From positions 1 to 62,527 of the forward strand of contig NZ_BMSG01000037.1 in NCBI RefSeq assembly GCF_014649035.1: a stretch of DNA of 62,527 nucleotides, given 5' to 3'. Position 1 is the stretch's first letter. The number at the start of each line of letters is the position of its first letter. The notes beneath the pieces were generated by a model. It searched no databases, was not told the origin of the DNA, and saw only the letters and a program-made list of their open reading frames with translations. The DNA comes from Streptomyces sindenensis (GTDB taxonomy: Bacteria > Actinomycetota > Actinomycetes > Streptomycetales > Streptomycetaceae). Of the stretch, positions 50,086 to 57,096 are shown in pieces. The position numbers and the translations under genes were made by a program.

Positions 50086-50479
50086 CCGGATACTCCTTGC
50101 CGAAGATGAGGAAAGAAACAGCAGGGAAGTACCGAGCACCCTCGCGTCAGGGACGTACGGGGAGCGGGACCGGACGGCCGCGCGACGGCAGCCGGCCGTG
50201 AGGTGTCAGCAGTCGGCCGTGTACGGCGGCCGCGGACGGTCAGGCCCGGTCACCCCGGCGTCACAGGTGCGACGAGGGAGGCTCGGAGTCACTGTCCGGG
50301 GCATACATCAACTGCTTTCCAGGGCTCACGCCCAGAGGTCACCCGCGGTCGGAACCCGCGGTCGAGGAGCGAGCACCGTAACAAGGGGGCCGGGGGGCCG
50401 GCCATCGAATTTCGCCCGGCGGCCGACACGGACGGGTGCGCCGACGAGTGGCCGGCCGAGCGGGGGGTATCCGGCGGGC
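50086..50479. other. Intergenic region, 394 bp, no gene seen
   Basis: This stretch holds the promoters of the RNHCP pair (minus) and of the small membrane protein (plus). Open frames here show no ribosome site or coding character. I found no long palindrome, tandem array or RNA-like structure. Confidence 0.5.
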
Positions 50480-50743
50480 ATGGCCACCTCGAAGCGTGTA
50501 GCGCTCGCACCCCGTGCCGTACGGCAGTTGCGGCGGGTCCGGCCGGTCTACCTCGGCGGGATGCTCATCTCCCTGCTGGTTCTCGTCCTTCAGGCCGACC
50601 GGGATCCGGGCGGCCGGCAGGTGATCGCGGGCGTGTTCCTGCTCGCGTTCACGGCCCTCTTCGCCCTCACGGCCGTCCAGTTGTGGCGGCATGCGCGGGC
50701 CGGCTCCTGCAGCACGGCGAAGAAGTTGACGCGGACCGTCTGA
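50480..50743 (+). CDS. Small membrane protein of unknown function
   Basis: The frame gives 87 residues from the ATG at 50480, with a G-rich stretch upstream. A basic N-terminus (SKRVALAPRAVRQLRRVRP) precedes two hydrophobic helices (about 28-43 and 50-66), then a short basic tail. It is an inner-membrane hairpin protein with both ends probably in the cytoplasm. No family is recognised. It converges on the VOC gene with ten bases between stops. Confidence 0.5.
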   Translation: MATSKRVALAPRAVRQLRRVRPVYLGGMLISLLVLVLQADRDPGGRQVIAGVFLLAFTALFALTAVQLWRHARAGSCSTAKKLTRTV

Positions 50744-50753
50744 GCCGGGCGGA

Positions 50754-51461
50754 TCAGCCCCGCAGCTCCGCCAGCCTGGCCAGGGTGTCGGTGGCCGCTT
50801 CCCTTTCTCCGGGCCCGAGTTCGACCCCCTCCGCCGCCGCCAGCAGCTCCGCCGCCCGCTCCGCCTCACCCATCCGCTGGGCGATGTCGGCGCGCAGGAC
50901 GAGCAACCGCAGCCTCTGCCCCGGGGTCGGCCGCTCGTCCGCCCGCCCCAGCACCCGGTCGATGATCTTCGCGGCCCCCGGGAGATCCTGCTTGGAGTCC
51001 GCGAAGAGGTCCGCCAGGTGCAGCGCGCGGGCGAACGTCTCCTTCGGGGCGGGCCGGTGGTTCACGTCCTCGCTGATCGGCTGCCCGATCCGGATCGTGT
51101 TGCCGGTCGGGTCGGTCACCAGGAACTGCCGCACCCCGTACGACATGTCCTTCAGCGGGCCGATGCGCGGCAGCCCCCGCGTCGGGACGCGCCCGTAGGC
51201 CGCCTTGAGCCCCGACCGGAACGCCGTGTGCAGACCGTCCACGTCCTCGGTGAGGACGTAACACCCGGAGTGGGAGGATGCGGGGTCGTACTCCTTCATC
51301 CCGTACAGCTGGAGTTCGACCGGACCGCGCTCGACGACGGCGTACGCGTACGGGCTCTTCTGCAGGTATGTCGTGTCGAAGCCGAGGGCGGTGTAGAAGG
51401 CGACCACGGAGTCGATCAGGGAGGTCCGGCAGGGAAGCATCGGGATCGTCGTCTCGGTCAT
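50754..51461 (-). CDS. VOC-family (glyoxalase/bleomycin-resistance-like) protein with helical C-terminus
   Basis: The protein has 235 residues from the ATG at 51461. The VOC beta-alpha fold covers about 1-125 (MLPCRTSLIDSVVAFYTALGFDTTY, GPVELQLYGM, GCYVLTEDVDGLHTAF, FLVTDPTGNTIRIGQP in pieces). A helical TPR-like tail of about 100 residues follows. VOC proteins bind drugs or use a metal for isomerisation or dioxygenation. A well-formed promoter ends seven bases before the ATG, so the mRNA is probably leaderless. A palindrome lies between its -35 and -10 boxes. Confidence 0.82.
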   Translation of the reverse strand: MTETTIPMLPCRTSLIDSVVAFYTALGFDTTYLQKSPYAYAVVERGPVELQLYGMKEYDPASSHSGCYVLTEDVDGLHTAFRSGLKAAYGRVPTRGLPRIGPLKDMSYGVRQFLVTDPTGNTIRIGQPISEDVNHRPAPKETFARALHLADLFADSKQDLPGAAKIIDRVLGRADERPTPGQRLRLLVLRADIAQRMGEAERAAELLAAAEGVELGPGEREAATDTLARLAELRG

Positions 51462-51468
51462 GCGATCC

Positions 51469-51498
51469 AATCTAGTCAAATTTGAATACCTCGGTCAA
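51469..51498 (-). promoter_or_regulatory. Leaderless promoter with embedded operator for the VOC gene
   Basis: On the minus strand TTGACC (51498-51493) and TAGATT (51474-51469) are 18 bp apart, and the ATG follows seven bases after the -10 box. The perfect palindrome TCAAATTTGA (51476-51485), part of a near-symmetric 14-mer, fills the spacer, an ideal place for a MarR- or TetR-type repressor. Confidence 0.6.
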
Positions 51499-51572
51499 CG
51501 GCACCGGCGGCCTTCAGAAATGAAAATTTTCCCCGCTCCGGCACGTTCTCGCAGGTGAGGGGCGGCGGCACA

Positions 51573-51582
51573 GGTCTAGACC
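51573..51582 (+). promoter_or_regulatory. DasR-type (dre) operator core upstream of the GH25 gene
   Basis: GGTCTAGACC is the exact 10-bp core of the dre consensus (ACTGGTCTAGACCACT), the site of the N-acetylglucosamine-responsive GntR regulator DasR. The flanks match only partly. It lies 130 bases before the lysozyme start. Confidence 0.5.
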
Positions 51583-51635
51583 CCACGACCCCTTTACGCC
51601 TTTCCGCGCCCGTGCGTTACTCGTGACATGTGCAT

Positions 51636-51656
51636 GGCATCCGATTATCGGATGCC
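51636..51656 (+). promoter_or_regulatory. Perfect 9-bp-arm palindrome in the GH25 leader
   Basis: GGCATCCGA-TTA-TCGGATGCC (51636-51656) lies 55 bases before the lysozyme start codon. It may be an operator or an mRNA hairpin. Confidence 0.45.
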
Positions 51657-51711
51657 GCTCGGATGCCGTGCCGTGCGCATCCCGTCCTCGTCAACGTGCC
51701 CGGAGGTGGCC

Positions 51712-52590
51712 ATGCTCGCGTACCGTTCTCCGTCCCGCCGACTCAAGAGACCCCGAGGCGCTGTGCTGGCCGGCGCTCTCGGCAGTGCCGTGGCGCTGAT
51801 CCTGACCGGAACGGGCACGGCAGCCGCCGCGGCGCCCGCCCCCGACAAGCCGGTCCGGTCCGGCCAGGCGTGGATGGGGGCGGGCACCCGTATCGAGCAG
51901 GGCCCCGCGTCCTCGGCGGGCGGCGTGACGCCGATGGACACCAGCGGTGTCCAGGGCATCGACGTCTCCCACTGGCAGGGGGCGATCAACTGGGGCTCGG
52001 TGAAGGCCGCGGGCATCGACTTCGCCTACATGAAGGCCACCGAGGGCACGTCCTACAAGGACAGCAGGTTCAACGCCAACTACACCGGCTCCTACAACGC
52101 CGGCCTGATCCGGGGCGCGTACCACTTCGCACGCCCGAACGTCTCCAACGGGGCGACGCAGGCCAACTACTTCGCGAGCAACGGCGGAGGGTGGTCCAGG
52201 GACGGCAAGACCCTCCCCGGGGTGCTGGACATCGAGCACAACCCGTACGGCGCCATGTGCTACGGCCTCTCCACGACCCAGATGCGGACGTGGATCAACG
52301 ACTTCTACAACACGTACAAGGCCCGCACCACCCGGGACGTCGTCATCTACACGACGGCCAGCTGGTGGAACACCTGCACCGGCCGCTGGACCGGCATGTC
52401 CGCCAAGTCCCCGCTCTGGGTGGCCCACTGGGGCACCGCCAGCCCGACCATCCCCGCCGGCTTCCCCACCTGGACGATCTGGCAGTACACGGCCACCGGC
52501 CGGGTCGGCGGAGTCTCCGGCGACGTGGACCGCAACAAGTTCAACGGCAGCTTCGCGCGGCTCCAGGCCCTCGCCAACAACACGGCGTAG
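51712..52590 (+). CDS. Secreted GH25 lysozyme (N-acetylmuramidase)
   Basis: The protein has 292 residues from the ATG at 51712, which has a CGGAGG site; an upstream in-frame ATG (51628) lies among regulatory palindromes. A signal peptide with a basic start covers about 1-41. The GH25 domain spans about 80-290, with GIDVSHWQG (Asp84), FAYMKATEGTSYKD (Glu111), the catalytic pair in VLDIEHNP (about 177-179) and WQYTATGRVGGVSGDVDRNKF near the end. It resembles cellosyl and mutanolysin-type enzymes that cut the MurNAc-GlcNAc bond. The next gene is an amidase, so the two probably serve wall turnover or lysis of other bacteria. Confidence 0.92.
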   Translation: MLAYRSPSRRLKRPRGAVLAGALGSAVALILTGTGTAAAAAPAPDKPVRSGQAWMGAGTRIEQGPASSAGGVTPMDTSGVQGIDVSHWQGAINWGSVKAAGIDFAYMKATEGTSYKDSRFNANYTGSYNAGLIRGAYHFARPNVSNGATQANYFASNGGGWSRDGKTLPGVLDIEHNPYGAMCYGLSTTQMRTWINDFYNTYKARTTRDVVIYTTASWWNTCTGRWTGMSAKSPLWVAHWGTASPTIPAGFPTWTIWQYTATGRVGGVSGDVDRNKFNGSFARLQALANNTA

Positions 52591-52684
52591 CCTTTCGGCC
52601 CTCGCGGCGGCCGGGTGAGCCCGTCGGCGGTTCACCCGGCCGCACCCCCACCGTGCGCCCACCCCTTCACACCAGGAGCCCGCC

Positions 52685-53338
52685 GTGCACCTTCCGCAGC
52701 CGTCCCGCCGCCACATCCTCCTCGCCGGTGCCGGCGGCCTGGCCGCAGCCGCCTTACCGGGCACGGCCCACGCCCTCGGCGCCGACGTCGTCGAACCGGA
52801 CATCGACGGCACGGGGCAGTGGCAGGCCCGCCCGCCGCGGACCCCGGTGAGCCTGGTCGGGCAGCGGCCGACGAAGATCATCGTGCATCACACGGTCAGC
52901 GCCAACACCTCCGACGTCTCCCGCGCCCAGGCCCACCGCCACGCCCACTGGGTCCAGGACCTCCACATGGACAAGAACGGGTGGACCGACACCGGTTACC
53001 ACTTCCTCGTCAGCCGGGGCGGCTGGATCACCGAGGGCCGCCACCGCAGCCTCAGTGCTCTGCGCGGCGGCACCGACTTCGTCCTCGGCGCCCATACGTC
53101 CGGCCAGAACGGCCAGGCCATCGGCATCGCCAACGAGGGCGCGTACCACGACGGCGCACAGCCGCCCCGGGCCCAGTGGGAGGTCCTGGTGGCGCTCTGC
53201 GCGTACGTCTGCGACCAGTACGGCATCGCGCCCAGCCGCCTGTACGGACACAAGGACTTCGGCGACACCCTCTGCCCGGGCGTCCTGCACGACAAGCTGC
53301 CGCAGCTCCGGAGCGAGGTCGCGGCGAGCATGGGCTGA
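52685..53338 (+). CDS. Secreted N-acetylmuramoyl-L-alanine amidase (PGRP/amidase_2 type)
   Basis: The protein has 217 residues from GTG 52685 with an AGGAG site. A twin-arginine signal (SRRHILLAGAGG) is followed by an amidase_2/PGRP fold: KIIVHHTVS with a zinc His (68-69), GYHFLVSRGGWITEGR, GAHTSGQNGQAIGIANEG (zinc His) and YGHKDFGDTLCPG with the last ligand Cys. It cleaves the bond between MurNAc and the stem peptide. It lies 94 bases after the GH25 gene and complements it. The last codons are part of a 16-bp tandem repeat. Confidence 0.9.
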   Translation: MHLPQPSRRHILLAGAGGLAAAALPGTAHALGADVVEPDIDGTGQWQARPPRTPVSLVGQRPTKIIVHHTVSANTSDVSRAQAHRHAHWVQDLHMDKNGWTDTGYHFLVSRGGWITEGRHRSLSALRGGTDFVLGAHTSGQNGQAIGIANEGAYHDGAQPPRAQWEVLVALCAYVCDQYGIAPSRLYGHKDFGDTLCPGVLHDKLPQLRSEVAASMG

Positions 53339-53407
53339 GCCGGGCATGGGCTGAGCCGCGCATGGGCTGAGCCGGGCATGAGGTGAGCCGGGCATGGGCT
53401 GAGCGGC
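53328..53407. repeat. 16-bp tandem repeat, five copies, starting inside the amidase 3' end
   Basis: The unit GCATGGGCTGAGCCGG recurs at 53328, 53344, 53360, 53376 and 53392 with few mismatches. The first copy contains the amidase stop codon. Because 16 is not a multiple of three, each copy places TGA in a different frame. Confidence 0.9.
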
Positions 53408-53650
53408 GGGGCGGCTGCGCGATGCGGCCGCCGCCGTGGACGGGCGAGGGGGAAAGCCCCCGAACCGCGCGAGAAGGAGGGCAGGCCAGGCGAAAACCGT
53501 CCGTGAGCGGCCGCTCCGGGGCCCACCGGGCGGGCGCGTTGCCCCCGCGGGCCACCGCACCGTGTCCCGAACAGCCCTTACCGGGAACCGCCGTACCGGG
53601 TAGGCAGGAAGAACACAGTCCTGTCGAACGAGTCCTACGAGCGGAAGCCC

Positions 53651-55084
53651 ATGCGCGCGCACGAGCCGAAAGAGAACGAGAAGGAGCCGCAGCGCCCCAC
53701 CAGGGGTGCCGCCGAGCGGCCGGGGGAGGCGGCGGCCCCGAGCGGCCGGGCGCCCGACGCGCTTCTCGCTCTTCAGCGCACCACCGGCAACGCCGCCGTC
53801 CTCCGCATGCTCCAGCGCGACCGGCACCGGCACGGACCCGACTGCGGCCACCAGGAGCCCGCCGCGGAGCCGGTGCAGCGCTCGGCCGTGCACGACGTGC
53901 TGCGTGCCCCGGGCAGACCGATGGACGCACCGCTGCGTGAGGAGATGGAGTCCCGGCTCGGCTCCGACTTCTCCGACGTCCGGCTGCACACCGACTCCGC
54001 GGCCCGCGCCTCCGCCGCCGAGGTGGGGGCCCGTGCCTACACCTCCGGCAGCCACGTCGTCATCGGTGACGGCGGAGGCGACAAGCACACGCTCGCCCAT
54101 GAGCTGACGCACGTCATCCAGCAGCGTCAGGGCCCCGTGGCCGGTACGGACAACGGGTCCGGGCTGAGCGTCTCCGACCCCGGCGACCGCTTCGAGCGCG
54201 AGGCCGAGGCCAACGCGGTCCGGGTGATGAGGCGGACGCCCGAGCAGAGCGCCGAAGGCGCCCCGAGCGACCGGAGCGATCACGGCACACGGCACGCGGC
54301 GCGCGGCCCCGGTGCGACGGCCCTCCAGCGCTTCTCCGAGGGCGACACCGCCGAGCTGGGGAACGTACGGCTCTCGGCGAACGGCCTCTACCTCATGCCG
54401 CTCACGCCGGGGGAGGACACCACCGTCATCTGGGTCGCGGAGGGCGCTCCGGCCCCCCGGTACTGCGTGCCGACCGGGCAGCGCGGTGACATCGGGGGCC
54501 GTACGTACGCGGAGTACGAGCCGGAGTCGGCCTTCCTCGCGGACTGTGCCCACACGGCCGAGGAGATCATGCACCAGCAGCGGCTGGCTCTGGGGCAGGA
54601 CGCCAGCGAGTTCGCCGAGGGCGGCGCCCGGTTCGGCCTGGGCCACCGGGAGAACGTGGAGGGCGCCCGGGCCTACGCGGCGGCCCGGGGCGACCGTACG
54701 GACGGCGACGAACGGCCCGGAGCCGGCCAGGCGTACGCCATCGTGGAGACCGCGTGGCGAGGGAGGTACGCGCGGCCCGCCAACGCCAGCGGCTGGCCCT
54801 ACCATGTGGCGGCCGTGGTCGCGGTGGACGGCGACGACCGCATCACGGTGGAACAGGCCGCGGGCAGCGACGACGCCCAGGCCCGTCAGGGGCACGAGGG
54901 CATCATCGACATGTATACGGCGGGCTCGGACCCGACCAACGGGCAGGCGCTGCCGAACAGTTTCCACGGGCGGAACACCGGTGGCCCGGTGCGGCACTTC
55001 ACGGCCGGCGCGATCACCGTCGTCCTCCAGCCGATCAACGTCGGCGGTCTCGATGAGGAGACCGGGGAGCGCCGGCTCATGTGA
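53651..55084 (+). CDS. DUF4157 (eCIS-core) protein with putative HExxH metalloprotease motif
   Basis: The protein has 477 residues without a signal peptide. The DUF4157 domain (about 75-160) shows MDAPLREEMESRLG, FSDVRLHTDSAA, GARAYTSGSHVVIG and the zinc-protease-like HELTH (150-154). The C-terminal half (about 235-477) is a separate domain of unknown type with YHVAAVVAVDGDDRITVEQ, reminiscent of a papain-like or NlpC-like core (a Cys in DCAHTAEE, a His in PYHVAAVV). DUF4157 proteins are typical cargo of extracellular contractile injection systems. No such system is encoded here, so this would be an orphan effector. It overlaps the epoxide hydrolase gene by eight bases. Confidence 0.8.
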   Translation: MRAHEPKENEKEPQRPTRGAAERPGEAAAPSGRAPDALLALQRTTGNAAVLRMLQRDRHRHGPDCGHQEPAAEPVQRSAVHDVLRAPGRPMDAPLREEMESRLGSDFSDVRLHTDSAARASAAEVGARAYTSGSHVVIGDGGGDKHTLAHELTHVIQQRQGPVAGTDNGSGLSVSDPGDRFEREAEANAVRVMRRTPEQSAEGAPSDRSDHGTRHAARGPGATALQRFSEGDTAELGNVRLSANGLYLMPLTPGEDTTVIWVAEGAPAPRYCVPTGQRGDIGGRTYAEYEPESAFLADCAHTAEEIMHQQRLALGQDASEFAEGGARFGLGHRENVEGARAYAAARGDRTDGDERPGAGQAYAIVETAWRGRYARPANASGWPYHVAAVVAVDGDDRITVEQAAGSDDAQARQGHEGIIDMYTAGSDPTNGQALPNSFHGRNTGGPVRHFTAGAITVVLQPINVGGLDEETGERRLM

Positions 55085-56315
55085 CCCCGCGGGCGGCCAG
55101 CACCGCCGCGAGGCCCTCCCGCAGATCGGCGACGAAGAAGCCGGGCATCTCCAGTGACGGGAAGTGGCCCCCGGCCTCGGGCGACCGCCACCGGACGATG
55201 CTCCGGTACCGCTCCTGGGCCCAGGGGCGCGGAGTCTTCTCGATGTCCCGGGGATACATGGTGATCGCCGACGGGACGTCGACCCGGAGCGCGGGGTCCA
55301 GCGAGTTGTGGCTCTCGTAGTAGATGCGGGCCGCCGACGCCCCCGTTCGCGTCAGCCAGTACAGGGTGACGTTGTCGAGGAAGCGGTCCCGGGAGACCGT
55401 CTCGAACGGGCTGTCCTCGGTGTCCGACCACTCGGCGAACTTGTCGAGGATCCAGGCGAGCAGCCCGACCGGCGAGTCGACGAGCGCGTAGCCGATGGTC
55501 TGCGGGCGGGTCGCCTGCTGCTTCGCGTACGCCGCGCGGTGGCGCCAGAAACGGTGGGTCCCCTCGGTCCACCCGCGCTCGGTCTCCGTCAGCCCGTTGG
55601 TCGTCAGACCGGGCGGAGCCTCCGCGAACGTGGAGTGGACGCCGATCACCCGGTCCGGGAACCTGCCGCCCAGCACCGTGGTGATGTTGCCGCCCCAGTC
55701 GCCGCCGTGGGCCAGGAACCGGACGTATCCGAGCCTTCCCATCAGCTCCACCCACGCGGCCGCGATCCTCTCGGTGCCCCACCCGGTGGTGGCCGGCTTC
55801 TCGCTGAAGCCGAAGCCCGGCAGCGACGGGACCACGACATGGAACGCCGGCGCCTCCGCGTCCTGCGGATCGGCCAACTCGTCCATGACGTGCAGGAATT
55901 CGACGATGCTGCCCGGCCAGCCGTGGGTCAGGAGCAGGGGGACGGCGTTCGCGCGCGCGGACCGGCGGTGCAGAAAGTGGATGCCCAGCCCGTCGATCGT
56001 CGTACGGAACTGGCCCATGCGGTTCAGCCGCTCCTCGAACGCCCGCCAGTCGTACCCGGTACGCCAGTACTCCACGACCTCGGCGAGGTCGGCCAGCGGA
56101 ACGCCCTGGCCCCATCGGCGGGGGCCGGGCGGAGCGCCCCGGACCGTCTCGGCCTCCGGCAGCCGCGCCGCGGTCAGGCGCGCCCGCAGATCGTCGAGGT
56201 CGGCGTCGGTCGCACGGGTCGCGTAGGCGTGGACGTGGACGTCGTCGGTCGCGTCTGCGTCGCTGGTCGCGTGTGCGTCGCTGGTCGCGTGTGCGTCGCT
56301 GGACGGGCGGGGCAT
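55077..56315 (-). CDS. Epoxide hydrolase (alpha/beta-hydrolase fold)
   Basis: The protein has 412 residues with an AGGAGG site. The N-terminal EHN domain (about 30-115) precedes the hydrolase: HGWPGSIVEF (oxyanion loop, 131-140), the nucleophile Asp206 in AHGGDWGGN, a Tyr-containing lid and the catalytic His in GGHFPSLEMP near residue 395. It converts epoxides to diols through an ester intermediate. The first 25 residues are a DAHATS-type repeat encoded by an 18-bp DNA repeat. The CGNR regulator gene diverges from it with two operator-like sites between them, so joint regulation is likely. Confidence 0.9.
   Translation of the reverse strand: MPRPSSDAHATSDAHATSDADATDDVHVHAYATRATDADLDDLRARLTAARLPEAETVRGAPPGPRRWGQGVPLADLAEVVEYWRTGYDWRAFEERLNRMGQFRTTIDGLGIHFLHRRSARANAVPLLLTHGWPGSIVEFLHVMDELADPQDAEAPAFHVVVPSLPGFGFSEKPATTGWGTERIAAAWVELMGRLGYVRFLAHGGDWGGNITTVLGGRFPDRVIGVHSTFAEAPPGLTTNGLTETERGWTEGTHRFWRHRAAYAKQQATRPQTIGYALVDSPVGLLAWILDKFAEWSDTEDSPFETVSRDRFLDNVTLYWLTRTGASAARIYYESHNSLDPALRVDVPSAITMYPRDIEKTPRPWAQERYRSIVRWRSPEAGGHFPSLEMPGFFVADLREGLAAVLAARGVT
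56257..56302. repeat. 18-bp repeat at the epoxide hydrolase 5' end
   Basis: GCGTCGCTGGTCGCGTGT repeats at 56257 and 56275, with a partial copy at 56293 and a degenerate one before. It encodes the repetitive N-terminal residues (DAHATS) and keeps the frame. Confidence 0.8.
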
Positions 56316-56357
56316 GGGGCCTCCTGGCGGTCACGGGCGCCGAAGCCGACTCCGTAT

Positions 56358-56417
56358 GAACCGGCTAAGACGGTTCTAGCAGCTCTCCGGGCGGCCCCGC
56401 AACCGGCTAAGGTGGTT
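56358..56417. promoter_or_regulatory. Twin operator-like sites between the epoxide hydrolase and CGNR genes
   Basis: GAACCGGCTAAGACGGTTC (56358-56376, symmetric ends GAACCG/CGGTTC) and AACCGGCTAAGGTGGTT (56401-56417) share AACCGGCTAAG and are 42 bp apart. The second ends two bases before the CGNR start codon. The arrangement fits autoregulation by the CGNR protein together with control of the hydrolase. Confidence 0.6.
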
Positions 56418-56419
56418 CC

Positions 56420-56983
56420 ATGCGTGCTGGATTTCCTGATTTCCGCCTCGGCAACGTGCTGTCGACGAGCTTCACGGGGACCCTGTCGGAGCGCTTCGGT
56501 GACGCCGTGGAGCGCATCCCCGTTCCGCGGCGGCTCATCGACTGGCTGGCGGTGTACGGCCTCTCCGTGGACTCCTGCACGCCTGAACAGCTGGATCTGG
56601 CACGGGAGTTGAGGGAGTCGATCCACGCGGCCGCGACAGCCGCCGCGCTTCGGGACGCTCTTCCCGCCGCCGCGGTCCAGGTCATCGGCGACCGCAGCGT
56701 CGAGGGGCGGGCCGCGGCGATCCTGACGCCCGAGGGGGAGCGGCGATGGTGGCTCGGCTCCTCCTCCGTGGAGGACGCCCTCGGCGTGATCGCCGCCGAC
56801 GCGGTCGACGTCATCTCGGGCGAACGGGACGGAAAGCTGGCCCTGTGCGCCTCGCCGACCTGCCGGGCCGCCTTCTTCGACACCAGCCGGAGCCGTACGC
56901 GCAGGTGGTGCGACATGAACACCTGCGGCAACCGCCAGAAGAAGGCGCGCTTCACCGCCAACCAGCGCCGGAACGCGGGCTGA
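56420..56983 (+). CDS. CGNR zinc-finger (ABATE-domain) regulator
   Basis: The protein has 187 residues. The N-terminal ABATE stress-response-like domain (about 10-130) begins FPDFRLGNVLSTSFTGT. The C-terminal CGNR zinc finger (about 143-180) has CASPTC, then RRWCDMNTCGNRQKKARF, giving four cysteine ligands and the conserved CGNR. Such proteins act as DNA-binding regulators. The ATG directly follows an operator-like site and has no ribosome site, which suggests a leaderless message. The divergent epoxide hydrolase gene is the probable target. Confidence 0.88.
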   Translation: MRAGFPDFRLGNVLSTSFTGTLSERFGDAVERIPVPRRLIDWLAVYGLSVDSCTPEQLDLARELRESIHAAATAAALRDALPAAAVQVIGDRSVEGRAAAILTPEGERRWWLGSSSVEDALGVIAADAVDVISGERDGKLALCASPTCRAAFFDTSRSRTRRWCDMNTCGNRQKKARFTANQRRNAG

Positions 56984-57096
56984 GGGCGGACCCGGATCCC
57001 CGTCCCCTTCTGCGGCCTCCGAGAACCCTCCTACGGCCTCCGACGGGAGTTCCGCCCGTGAACCGGCCTGTCAGTCGGACCGGGTAGCGTCGGGTC

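Noticed and set aside
51583..51711. Possible ydaO-type (cyclic di-AMP) riboswitch before the GH25 lysozyme
   Set aside because: Cell-wall hydrolases in this genus are often under ydaO control, but I could not find its conserved core. Only a DasR-like core and a simple palindrome are visible.
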